Shown: positions 17,673 through 25,633 of the stretch, piece by piece | Layout: each line of letters begins with the position of its first letter | How positions within the stretch are numbered: position 1 is the first letter of the stretch | Made by a program: the position numbers and the translations under genes | Notes under the pieces: model-generated | What the model saw: only the letters and a program-made list of their open reading frames with translations | Told to the model about the DNA's origin: nothing | Database searches by the model: none | Assembly (NCBI GenBank): GCA_009693435.1 | Contig: SHXF01000011.1 | Location: 1 to 61,101 of the forward strand | DNA from: Betaproteobacteria bacterium | GTDB taxonomy: Bacteria; Pseudomonadota; Gammaproteobacteria; Burkholderiales; SG8-39 | Reading direction: 5' to 3' | Length of the DNA: 61,101 nt

Positions 17673-19271
17673 CTAAGCGCGCAGTTTGAAACGCTGAATT
17701 TTTCCGGTTGCCGTCTTGGGCAATTCTGCGATGAATTCTATCCAGCGCGGATACTTGTACGGCGCCAGCTTTTCCTTGACGTGCTGCTGCAGCGTCTGCG
17801 CGAGCGCCTGGCCGGCCGATTGCCCCGCTTTGAGCACGACCCAGGCCTTGGGCTTGATCAATCCATCCTGATCGGCCATCCCGACCACCGCCGCCTCCAG
17901 CACTGCCGGATGCGTCATCAGCGCGCCTTCGACTTCGAACGGCGACACGTAGATGCCGCCGACCTTCAGCATGTCGTCGGTGCGTCCGGCGTAAGTGTAA
18001 TAACCGTCCGCATCCATCGTGTACTTGTCGCCCGAGCGGGTCCATGCGCCGATGAAGGTGTCGCGGCTGCGGGCGCGGTTGTTCCAGTAGAACGCGGCGC
18101 TGGTCGGACCGTTGATCTGCAACTCGCCGATCTCGCCTGCCTTGACAGGCGCGTCCTGCTCATCCACCAGGCGCACCTCGTAGCCCGGCACCGGTTTGCC
18201 CGTGGTGCCGTAGCGCACCTCGCCCGGACGGTTCGACAGGAAGATATGCAGCATCTCGGTGGAACCGATGCCATCCAGTATCTCCACCCCGAAGTGCGCG
18301 CTGAAGCGCTTGCCGATATCGGCCGGCAGCGCCTCGCCGGCGGAGGCGCAGATGCGCAGTGCGACCGCTGCCTTCTCCGGCATTGCGGGGCTGGCGAGCA
18401 TTGCCGCATACAGCGTAGGTACACCGTAGAAAACGGTGGGACGTGTCTCCAGGAGACGCTTGAACACCGCCTCCGGCGTCGGCCGTTCCGCCATCAGCAC
18501 CGTAGTCGCGCCGACTGCCAGTGGAAACGTAAGCGCGTTGCCCAGACCATAGGCGAAGAACAACTTCGCCGCGGAAAACACCCGATCGTCTTCGCCTATG
18601 CCCAGCACCGGACGCGCATACAGTTCGGCGGTCTGGATCAGATGCGAGTGCAGGTGCACCGTCCCCTTGGGCGTACCGGTGGAACCCGACGAATAGAGCC
18701 AGAAGCACATGTCGTCCGCGGTGGTGGACGCGGTTTCGAAGTGCGGCGAAGCCTTGGCCATGAGATCGGAAAGCAGGCTGTGACCTACGGCCAAGTCGCG
18801 CGCGGCTGCGTTGCCCCTGGAAACGATGACATGCTTCAGCGCCGGCACATTGCCGAGTATGGGCGAGAAGGAGGACAGCAGTGCTTCCGATACCACCAGC
18901 GCCTTCGCGCGGCTGTCGCGCAGCATGAACTCATAGTCGGCAGTGGTAAGCAGGGTATTCACCGCCACCGGCACGATGCCGGCCTTGATCGCGCCGAGGA
19001 ACACCGCAGGCCAGGCAATGCTGTCGAGGTGACACAGCAGCACCCGGTCTTCCATGTGCAGACCGAACGCGACCAGCGCATTGGCGCACCGGTCAACCTG
19101 TTCGGCGAGTTCAGCGTAACTGTACTGCCCGGCATCGTCGATGTACGCAATCTTGGCGCCGCGACCCGCCACGAGGTTGCGCTCTATCAGGTCATGCGCG
19201 GCATTGTAGTCGCGAGGTATGCGTACGGCGGGAGGACTGACACCATGGTCGGCCGTGCTGAGAGATGGCAC
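17673..19271 (-). CDS. bclA: Benzoate-CoA ligase
   Basis: A 532-residue AMP-forming acyl-CoA synthetase of the benzoate-CoA ligase branch. Adenylation motifs are YSSGSTGTPKGTVH (P-loop), GIGSTEMLHIF, YYTYAGRTDDMLKVGGIYVS and the catalytic Lys in PKTATGKIQRF. The start is a GTG with a strong AAGGAG site 7 bases upstream. It converts benzoate, ATP and CoA to benzoyl-CoA, the substrate of BoxB encoded 4 kb away on the other strand. It follows the flavodoxin gene by 143 bp in the same orientation. Activity on substituted benzoates is possible. Confidence 0.93.
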   Translation of the reverse strand: MPSLSTADHGVSPPAVRIPRDYNAAHDLIERNLVAGRGAKIAYIDDAGQYSYAELAEQVDRCANALVAFGLHMEDRVLLCHLDSIAWPAVFLGAIKAGIVPVAVNTLLTTADYEFMLRDSRAKALVVSEALLSSFSPILGNVPALKHVIVSRGNAAARDLAVGHSLLSDLMAKASPHFETASTTADDMCFWLYSSGSTGTPKGTVHLHSHLIQTAELYARPVLGIGEDDRVFSAAKLFFAYGLGNALTFPLAVGATTVLMAERPTPEAVFKRLLETRPTVFYGVPTLYAAMLASPAMPEKAAVALRICASAGEALPADIGKRFSAHFGVEILDGIGSTEMLHIFLSNRPGEVRYGTTGKPVPGYEVRLVDEQDAPVKAGEIGELQINGPTSAAFYWNNRARSRDTFIGAWTRSGDKYTMDADGYYTYAGRTDDMLKVGGIYVSPFEVEGALMTHPAVLEAAVVGMADQDGLIKPKAWVVLKAGQSAGQALAQTLQQHVKEKLAPYKYPRWIEFIAELPKTATGKIQRFKLRA

Positions 19272-19414
19272 TGTGTTTCTCCTTGACTGCTGGTGCGGCC
19301 GCCGTTGCTACGTCGGCCCCGGGCTTGGGCCTGCCATTCTGCCGCAAGCTGTGATGGACAGTCGCGATGAACCTGGACCAAGGGGCCCCGCTACCTGTCT
19401 TTGTCAGCCCCGCT

Positions 19415-19891
19415 TTACGCCGCCAGGGTCGTCTGGCTGCGGCACTCCGCCAGCCAGTTGCGGGTCCATTCGACCGCCACTTCCTCAGGCAGGGTGCCGG
19501 TACTGGCGTCATGCAGCATCATGTCACCGATTCGTTTCGCCCCGAGTTCGGTAAGAATCTTATCGAACCGCTTGCCGCCGTGGCAGAACGTTTCGGCATA
19601 AGTCCGGTCACCCAGCGCGATCACGCCGTAGCGAACGTTGGAAAGATCGGGCCGCGCGGTCTGCAGCGATTCGTACAGCCCTCTGGCATTGTCCGGCACG
19701 TCTCCCTGGCCGTATGTCGAACTGCAGATGAGGAACAGACCGCCACCGGCGAACACGCCGGCGTTCTGGCCATCCATCACCTTGGCCTGTATGCGCGTAT
19801 CGTCATCGTCCAGCGCGAGTTCAAGTTCCTGCGCCACCAGTTGGGCGGTGCCGGTCATGGTGCCTGCCAAGACGGTCAATTCAAGGGCCAA
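19415..19891 (-). CDS. Flavodoxin-domain electron carrier
   Basis: 158 residues with one flavodoxin fold. The FMN phosphate loop AGTMTGTA is at residues 9-16; the isoalloxazine loops are SSTYGQGDVPDN and LGDRTYAETFC. It resembles MioC/short flavodoxins and reductase flavodoxin domains. No ATG precedes the domain. I call the TTG at 19891 because a perfect GGAGG lies 6 bases upstream; reading further back enters the 18-bp repeat array, where every unit offers a GTG but no ribosome site. It is first in the minus-strand run leading to bclA and lies back to back with boxR, so a role as electron donor to the box epoxidase or HpaB-type enzyme is plausible but unproven. Confidence 0.82.
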   Translation of the reverse strand: MALELTVLAGTMTGTAQLVAQELELALDDDDTRIQAKVMDGQNAGVFAGGGLFLICSSTYGQGDVPDNARGLYESLQTARPDLSNVRYGVIALGDRTYAETFCHGGKRFDKILTELGAKRIGDMMLHDASTGTLPEEVAVEWTRNWLAECRSQTTLAA

Positions 19892-19906
19892 CGGTCGCCT
19901 CCACGC

Positions 19907-20050
19907 GTTGCTTGCGTTCACATTGTTGCTTGCGTTCACATTGTTGCTTGCGATCACATTGTTGCTTGCGATCACATTGTTGCTTGCCTTCACATTGTTG
20001 CTTGCGTTCACATTGTTGCTTGCGTTCACATTGTTGCTTGCGTTCACATC
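19907..20050. repeat. 18-bp x8 tandem repeat between flavodoxin and boxR
   Basis: Eight exact-length units of GTTGCTTGCGTTCACATT fill 144 bp. Units 3 and 4 carry CGATC in place of CGTTC and unit 5 carries CCTTC; the last ends in C. There are no spacers. The array ends 10 bp before the TATACT/TATAAT element of the divergent control region. Confidence 0.97.
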
Positions 20051-20115
20051 GAACGATGAATTATACTGCACTCATCAACGGCAGGCGGCATTATACTGCA
20101 CATGCCAGTTGTGCA
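20038..20115. promoter_or_regulatory. Divergent box control region: promoter elements and TGCA operators
   Basis: On the plus strand TTGCGT (20038-20043, inside the last 18-bp unit), an 18-bp spacer and TATACT (20062-20067) form a candidate boxR promoter. The 11-mer ATTATACTGCA occurs at 20060-20070 and 20090-20100, exactly 30 bp apart; read on the minus strand each is TGCAGTATAAT, a perfect -10 hexamer for the flavodoxin/bclA direction, though without a good -35. A third TGCA is at 20112-20115. BzdR/BoxR regulators are known to bind direct repeats of TGCA, so these are likely BoxR operators overlapping the -10 elements. Confidence 0.6.
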
Positions 20116-20158
20116 CACTTCGCGCCTCGTACCTCAAGCAACACAACCTGAGTAAATC

Positions 20159-21112
20159 ATGGGCGACCCCGAAATCCGCTTCAACACGCCAACAACAGCG
20201 ACTTCTGGGCAGGGCGTGCACGACGATCGCCACTACCTTGCCACGCTGGGCGAGCGCGTGCGTGAAGGGCGCGCGCGCCGCGGCATGACGCGCAAGCTGC
20301 TGGCACGCGACTCAGGCGTTTCGGAACGTTACCTGGCGCAACTCGAATCCGGGCAGGGCAACATCTCTATCCTGTTGTTGCGGCAGATTGCGCGCGCGTT
20401 GAACCTGCCGCTATCGGCCCTGGTGGGTGAGGAATCCGGCGAAACAGTGGAATTCACCCTGCTCACCCAGTTTCTCAAGCGCCTCACTGCCAAACAGCTT
20501 GCGACGGCCCGCGCGCAACTTGTCCATGATTTCGGCAGTGCCGGGACCGCCCGCGCAGGACGCGTGGCGCTGATTGGATTGCGCGGCGCCGGCAAATCGA
20601 CACTGGGGTCGCGCCTCGCCCGCGAACTCGGCATGCCGTTCATAGAACTCGATCTGGAAGTCGAGCGCGAAGCCGGCACCAGCCTCTCGGAAATCTTCCT
20701 GCTTTACGGGCAGGCCGGCTACCGGCGCTACGAGCGGCGCTGCCTCGAGCGCGTGCTGGAGCGCCATGAGCGTGCCGTCATCGCGACCGGCGGCAGCATC
20801 GTGTCCGAACCTGCCACCTACGAGCGACTGCTGTCGGCCTGCTTCACCGTGTGGCTCAAGGCGGAACCCGAAGAACACATGGCGCGAGTGGTTGCCCAGG
20901 GCGATACCCGCCCGATGGCCGCCAGCGACGCGGCGATGGACGATCTGCGCCGCATTTTGTCCGGACGCAGCCAACTGTATGGACAAGCCGATGTGATCGT
21001 AGACACGGCCGGGAAGACGCCCGAAAAAAGCCTCGCCGACTTACGCGAAGCGTTGCCCGCGGAACTACGCGAAGCGTTGCCCGCGGAATTACGCGAAGCG
21101 TTGCCCGCTTGA
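20159..21112 (+). CDS. boxR: BoxR/BzdR-type repressor: HTH plus shikimate-kinase-like domain
   Basis: 317 residues with the diagnostic two-domain layout. Residues about 20-80 are an XRE helix-turn-helix (RGMTRKLLARDSGVSERYLAQ). Residues about 135-300 resemble shikimate kinase, with a Walker A loop GLRGAGKST near 140-148 and ATGGSIVSEP. In this family the kinase-like domain senses benzoyl-CoA and releases DNA. The gene directly precedes boxC and lies next to TGCA repeats, fitting local control. The C-terminus ends in three copies of an 8-residue repeat (LREALPAE). The ribosome site before the ATG is weak. Confidence 0.93.
   Translation: MGDPEIRFNTPTTATSGQGVHDDRHYLATLGERVREGRARRGMTRKLLARDSGVSERYLAQLESGQGNISILLLRQIARALNLPLSALVGEESGETVEFTLLTQFLKRLTAKQLATARAQLVHDFGSAGTARAGRVALIGLRGAGKSTLGSRLARELGMPFIELDLEVEREAGTSLSEIFLLYGQAGYRRYERRCLERVLERHERAVIATGGSIVSEPATYERLLSACFTVWLKAEPEEHMARVVAQGDTRPMAASDAAMDDLRRILSGRSQLYGQADVIVDTAGKTPEKSLADLREALPAELREALPAELREALPA
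21041..21109 (+). repeat. 24-bp x2.9 in-frame tandem repeat at the end of boxR
   Basis: Nearly identical 24-bp units (TTACGCGAAGCG... type) encode LREALPAE, LREALPAE and LREALPA, directly followed by the stop codon. Only one base differs between units 1 and 2. Confidence 0.95.
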
Positions 21113-21235
21113 TTTTCGCAACATGTGCGCGGCGCACCGATCCGATTTCGCGCGCAAGCAGCACCTGCGCGCACACCGCCTACCCACCGCCTCGGCACCT
21201 CCCGGCCAGCGGGGAGTAACCACCTAAGGAGAATC

Positions 21236-22915
21236 ATGAGCGCCGTTCTGCAACAGAGTCCTTCAAGCGCACCGATCACCTTCGACACCCGGCCGGAGCA
21301 GTACGTGCATTGGCGTCTCGCTTTCGAGGGTCCGCTTGCCACCTTGTCCATGGACGTGAATGAAGACAAGGGGCTGAAGCCCGGCTACAAGCTGAAACTC
21401 AATTCGTACGACCTGGGCGTGGACATCGAACTCTACGATGCCCTCAACCGCATCCGCTTCGAGCATCCGGAAGTGAAAGTCGTGGTGATCACGAGCGCCA
21501 AGGAGCGCATGTTCTGCTCGGGCGCCAACATCTACATGCTCGGCCTGTCCAGTCACGCGTGGAAGGTGAACTTCTGCAAGTTCACCAATGAAACGCGAAA
21601 CGGCATAGAGGATTCCAGCCGCCATTCGGGATTGAAATTCCTCGCGGCGCTCAACGGCACGGTCGCAGGCGGTGGCTACGAACTGGCGCTCGCTTGCGAC
21701 GAAATCCTGATGATAGACGATCGCTCATCGACGGTCAGTCTGCCCGAAGTTCCGCTGCTCGGCGTGCTGCCGGGCACCGGGGGGCTCACGCGTCTCATCG
21801 ACAAGCGCAAAGTCCGGCGCGATCTCGCCGATGTGTTCTGCACCACCTCCGAAGGCGTGCGCGCCGACCGCGCGCGCGCCTGGCGGCTGGTCGATCACCT
21901 CGCCAAGCCGCAGGCGTTCAAGGATGCCGTGAAGGAACGCGTTGCCGCGCTTGCCGCCGCGAGCCGCCGCACCGGCACCGGCCAGGGCGTATCGCTGCCG
22001 GTAATCGGCCGGCGCAGCGACAGCGATGGCTATCACTATGAGCACGTCGATGTTTCCCTGAACCGCAAAACCCGCATTGCCACCCTCACCGTGTCCGCGC
22101 CGACCCGTGCCCAGCCCGTCGATCTTGCGGGCATACTCGCAGCCGGCGCCAGTTGGTGGCCGCTGGCGATGGCCCGCGAACTGGATGACGCCATCCTGAT
22201 GCTGCGCACTAACGACCTGGAGATCGGCACCTGGGTGCTGCAGACTCGCGGCAATGCCGATGCGGTGCTGAACTGCGACGCGAGCATGCTGGCGCACCGT
22301 GACAACTGGTTTGTCGCGGAAACAATCGGCATGCTGCGGCGGACCCTGGCGCGGCTGGACGTGTCATCGCGCACCCTGTTCGCGATTGCCGACCAGGCCT
22401 CGTGTTTTGCCGGCACCCTTTTGGAACTGGCACTGGCGGCCGACCGCAGTTACCTGCTGGAACTTCCCGATGATGAGGCCGGCGCGCCACGGATCAGCTT
22501 GTCCGAGGCAAACTTCGGCCTCTACCCGATGCTGAACAACTTGAGTCGCATCGACAACCGTTTCAGCGAAGAAGCGGGGCCGATAGCCGCGGCGCGGGCG
22601 CGCATCGGAACGCCCTTGCCGGCAAAACTTGCACATGAACTGGGACTGGTGACCTACACGCCGGATGATCTCGACTGGGAAGACGAAGTGCGCCTCGCCA
22701 TCGAAGAGCGCGCCAGCCTGTCGCCGGACGCCCTCACCGGCATGGAAGCGTCGCTGCGCTTTGGCGGCCGGGAGACGATGGAGACACGTATTTTCGCGCG
22801 CCTGTCGGCCTGGCAGAACTGGATTTTCAACCGGCCCAATGCCGTGGGCGAACATGGCGCGTTGAAGGTATTCGGAACGGGTTCAAAAGCGAAATTCAAC
22901 TGGGAACGCGTTTGA
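21236..22915 (+). CDS. boxC: Benzoyl-CoA-dihydrodiol lyase (2,3-epoxybenzoyl-CoA dihydrolase) BoxC
   Basis: 559 residues, the normal size of BoxC. The crotonase fold is visible in the N-terminal half: oxyanion-hole segments CSGANIYMLG and NGTVAGGGYELALACDEI, then PEVPLLGVLPGTGG. A second, degenerate crotonase-like part follows (ATLTVSAPTRAQP onward). The enzyme opens the ring of 2,3-epoxybenzoyl-CoA to 3,4-dehydroadipyl-CoA semialdehyde plus formate. A textbook AAGGAG precedes the ATG at 21236; the frame is open further upstream without homology. It follows boxR by 123 bp and precedes boxB. Confidence 0.95.
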   Translation: MSAVLQQSPSSAPITFDTRPEQYVHWRLAFEGPLATLSMDVNEDKGLKPGYKLKLNSYDLGVDIELYDALNRIRFEHPEVKVVVITSAKERMFCSGANIYMLGLSSHAWKVNFCKFTNETRNGIEDSSRHSGLKFLAALNGTVAGGGYELALACDEILMIDDRSSTVSLPEVPLLGVLPGTGGLTRLIDKRKVRRDLADVFCTTSEGVRADRARAWRLVDHLAKPQAFKDAVKERVAALAAASRRTGTGQGVSLPVIGRRSDSDGYHYEHVDVSLNRKTRIATLTVSAPTRAQPVDLAGILAAGASWWPLAMARELDDAILMLRTNDLEIGTWVLQTRGNADAVLNCDASMLAHRDNWFVAETIGMLRRTLARLDVSSRTLFAIADQASCFAGTLLELALAADRSYLLELPDDEAGAPRISLSEANFGLYPMLNNLSRIDNRFSEEAGPIAAARARIGTPLPAKLAHELGLVTYTPDDLDWEDEVRLAIEERASLSPDALTGMEASLRFGGRETMETRIFARLSAWQNWIFNRPNAVGEHGALKVFGTGSKAKFNWERV

Positions 22916-22931
22916 AGCCGCCTGAAGCCAC

Positions 22932-23011
22932 AAGCAGACAAGTAGACAAGCAGACAAGCAGACAAGTAGACGAGTAGGCGAGTAGGCGAGTAGGCGAGTA
23001 GACGAGTAGAC
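22932..23011. repeat. 8-bp x10 tandem repeat in the boxC-boxB spacer
   Basis: Exactly ten 8-bp units related to AAGCAGAC / GAGTAGGC occupy 80 of the 122 bp between the genes. The array drifts from A-rich units to G-rich units and ends 26 bp before the boxB start, upstream of its GGAGA ribosome site. Confidence 0.95.
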
Positions 23012-23037
23012 GCAAACAGACATAAACGGAGACAACC

Positions 23038-24465
23038 ATGGCCATCGATTACAGCGAAAAGATCCCGAACAACGTCAACCTCGCCAACGACCGCACGCTG
23101 CAGCGCGCGCTCGAACAATGGCAGCCGCATTTCCTCGACTGGTGGCGCGACATGGGGCCGAACGATTTCGCCTCCGCGGACGTCTACCTGCGCACCGCCA
23201 TCGGCGTCGACGCCCAGGGCTGGGCACACTACGGGACGGTCACGATGCCGGACTATCGCTGGGGCATATTCCTGGCTGACCAGATACCGGAGCGCACCAT
23301 CGGCTTCGGGGATTTCTACGGCCAGCCCGCCTGGCAGCAGGTGCCCGGCGAATTCCGTTCCAATTTCCGCCGCCTCATCGTCACCCAGGGCGACACCGAA
23401 CCGGCATCGGTCGAGCAGCAGCATCTGCTCGGCCATACCTGCCCTTCCCTGTACGACCTGCGCAACCTGTTCCAGGTGAATGTCGAAGAGGGCCGCCATT
23501 TGTGGGCCATGGTCTACCTGCTGCACGCCTACTTCGGCCGCGACGGCCGCGAGGAAGCCGAAGAGTTGCTGAGCCGCCACTCCGGCGATAAGGACAAACC
23601 GCGCATCCTCGGCACCTTCAATGAACCGATATCCGACTGGCTGTCGTTCTTCTGCTTCACCTACTTCACCGACCGCGACGGCAAGTATCAGTTGAAGAGC
23701 CTCGCCGAATCCGCATTCGATCCGCTGGCGCGCACCTGTCGTTTCATGCTGACCGAGGAAGCCCATCACATGTTCGTTGGCGAGACCGGCATTGCGCGGG
23801 TGGTGAAGCGCACCCTTGAAGTCATGAAAGAACTCGGCAGCGACGACCCTGCCGCGATACGCCGCCAGGGTGCGCTCGACCTGCCGCTGTTGCAACGTTA
23901 CTTCAATTTCTGGTTCAGTTCGTCGCTGGACCTGTTCGGCTCGGAGGTATCGTCGAATGCCGCCAGTTCATTCGCCAACGGCATCAAGGGGCGCCCCGAC
24001 GAGACCACGCAGTACGAAGACCATATGTGCACCAACGCTACGTTCGAGCTCGACATGCCCGACGGCGCGGGCGGCGTACGCAAGGAATCGGTGGCCATGC
24101 GCAACGCGATGAACGAGGTGCTGCGCGTATCCTACGTAAAAGACTGCGAGATCGGCCTGAAGCGCTGGAACCAGCAGCTGAAGCGCGCCGGATCGCCGGT
24201 CCAGTTGACCCTCCCCTCGAGCCGGTTCCGCCGCGGCATCGGCACCTGGGCCAATGTGCCTACCGATCCCGATGGCAAAATCATCAGCGCGGAGGATTAC
24301 GCGAAAGGGCTGCCACAATGGCTTCCCAGCGATTCCGACAGGGCTTACGTGCGCTCGCTGATGCAGCGCGTCGCGGAGCCGGGAAAAATGGCCGGATGGA
24401 TCGCGCCGCCGGAACGCGGCATCAACAACCTGCCGGTGGAATACGAGTACGTGCGCCTGAATTAG
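23038..24465 (+). CDS. boxB: Benzoyl-CoA 2,3-epoxidase, oxygenase subunit BoxB
   Basis: 475 residues, full length for BoxB. The di-iron ligands are visible in two Glu-rich helices: VNVEEGRHLWAM near residue 150 and LTEEAHHMFVG near residue 240. The enzyme inserts one oxygen atom into benzoyl-CoA to form the 2,3-epoxide, normally with electrons from the NADPH-dependent FAD/iron-sulfur reductase BoxA. GGAGA lies 6 bases before the ATG. No boxA follows: the next gene is a Rieske oxygenase on the opposite strand. Confidence 0.96.
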   Translation: MAIDYSEKIPNNVNLANDRTLQRALEQWQPHFLDWWRDMGPNDFASADVYLRTAIGVDAQGWAHYGTVTMPDYRWGIFLADQIPERTIGFGDFYGQPAWQQVPGEFRSNFRRLIVTQGDTEPASVEQQHLLGHTCPSLYDLRNLFQVNVEEGRHLWAMVYLLHAYFGRDGREEAEELLSRHSGDKDKPRILGTFNEPISDWLSFFCFTYFTDRDGKYQLKSLAESAFDPLARTCRFMLTEEAHHMFVGETGIARVVKRTLEVMKELGSDDPAAIRRQGALDLPLLQRYFNFWFSSSLDLFGSEVSSNAASSFANGIKGRPDETTQYEDHMCTNATFELDMPDGAGGVRKESVAMRNAMNEVLRVSYVKDCEIGLKRWNQQLKRAGSPVQLTLPSSRFRRGIGTWANVPTDPDGKIISAEDYAKGLPQWLPSDSDRAYVRSLMQRVAEPGKMAGWIAPPERGINNLPVEYEYVRLN

Positions 24466-24535
24466 GGGGCCGGGTAAGGCATGCGCTTCGCCGCCACCGC
24501 TCCGCTGCAACTCTTGCGGCGCGCGATTGCGCGTT

Positions 24536-25588
24536 TCAGGCAGGTTCCCGGTAACTGCCGATGATTTCGGTTTTAGCGGTTTTTCCGGTCGCGCCCTTTT
24601 CCACCCGCGCGAGTCGCTTGAGAATCCGGTGTGCCGCGACCACGCCTCTGTCCTGGCGCAGCGGCATGTCTCCGTGGCCGGGCGACAGGTCTATCATGCG
24701 CTGCTGCGCTTCGACGATATCCATGTCTTCGGCGGCAACGCGATTGTTGTCCGCAAAAATCCTGCGCGTCAGTTCGGCATCGTCTATGCGGAAATTGCGC
24801 GACACCAGCAGCCAGTAATGATGGCTGCGCGCAGTCTCGGGCGTGATCAGGTGATCGAGGCGGAACTCGATCGCGGAAGTCGCATTGCGGTTGATGAACT
24901 GGATGGCGGTATAGCAAGGCGGCGTCCAGTCGGAAATCGAGATGCGATCGACCTTGCCCGAAAAATCGCCCCAGCTGCGCAGTGCCGGCGCGGGGTCGAT
25001 ATCCTTGACAACGCGGGTGTTGCGGACCACGGTCTCGCTGGTCTCGGTGACCAGCGGGTCCTGCTTGACCGCGCCGGCATCGAAGCCGATGGTATTCAAA
25101 TGGATGAAGGAGACGTGCAGCAGATCCAGCAGGTTGTCGGTCATCAGCAGATGGTTTGCCTTGACGTGGAAGTAGTGCACGTTCTCGCTGTTCCACGCGG
25201 GATCCGCCCGCCATGGCTTGTGCGGAATCGCCGCCGCATCGGCGAGTTCCGCGCGTCCCATCCAGATCCATACCACGCCCCAGCGCTCGACCACCGGAAA
25301 AGCGGAAATGTGGGCCTTCGCGGGAATCCGGTCCTGACTGGGGATATGCACGCAGGCGCCGCTGCGGTCGAATTGCAGGCCGTGATACGGGCACTCGATA
25401 ATGTCGCCGACGACCCGGCCTTTGGACAGCGGCGCTCGGCGGTGCGAACACAGATCGCGCAACGCCACCGGATCGCCCGACCCGGTGCGATACATGACGA
25501 TGGGCGTTTCGCAAATGGTGCGCGCCAGCGGAGAGCGATTCACCTCGCGCGTGGCTGCGGCTACGTACCAGAAATTCCGGAGCATCAT
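24536..25588 (-). CDS. Rieske non-haem iron oxygenase, VanA-like
   Basis: 350 residues. The Rieske [2Fe-2S] ligands are Cys47/His49 (CSHR) and Cys66/His69 (CPYHG). The mononuclear iron site is in DNLLDLLHVSFIH (His158, His163). Overall it matches the vanillate O-demethylase / ring-hydroxylating oxygenase alpha-subunit family. A GGAGG site precedes the first ATG. The ferredoxin reductase partner (VanB type) is not in the window. It is the last gene behind a TRAP transporter, so it probably acts on the imported compound, perhaps a methoxylated or hydroxylated aromatic acid. Confidence 0.92.
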   Translation of the reverse strand: MMLRNFWYVAAATREVNRSPLARTICETPIVMYRTGSGDPVALRDLCSHRRAPLSKGRVVGDIIECPYHGLQFDRSGACVHIPSQDRIPAKAHISAFPVVERWGVVWIWMGRAELADAAAIPHKPWRADPAWNSENVHYFHVKANHLLMTDNLLDLLHVSFIHLNTIGFDAGAVKQDPLVTETSETVVRNTRVVKDIDPAPALRSWGDFSGKVDRISISDWTPPCYTAIQFINRNATSAIEFRLDHLITPETARSHHYWLLVSRNFRIDDAELTRRIFADNNRVAAEDMDIVEAQQRMIDLSPGHGDMPLRQDRGVVAAHRILKRLARVEKGATGKTAKTEIIGSYREPA

Positions 25589-25633
25589 CGTCCCACCTCC
25601 CTCAGATTGCCGATCTGAGCAGCACTGCCTGCG

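Noticed and set aside
19907..20050. CRISPR-like array
   Set aside because: Units are 18 bp and directly abutting; there are no variable spacers, no leader and no cas genes.
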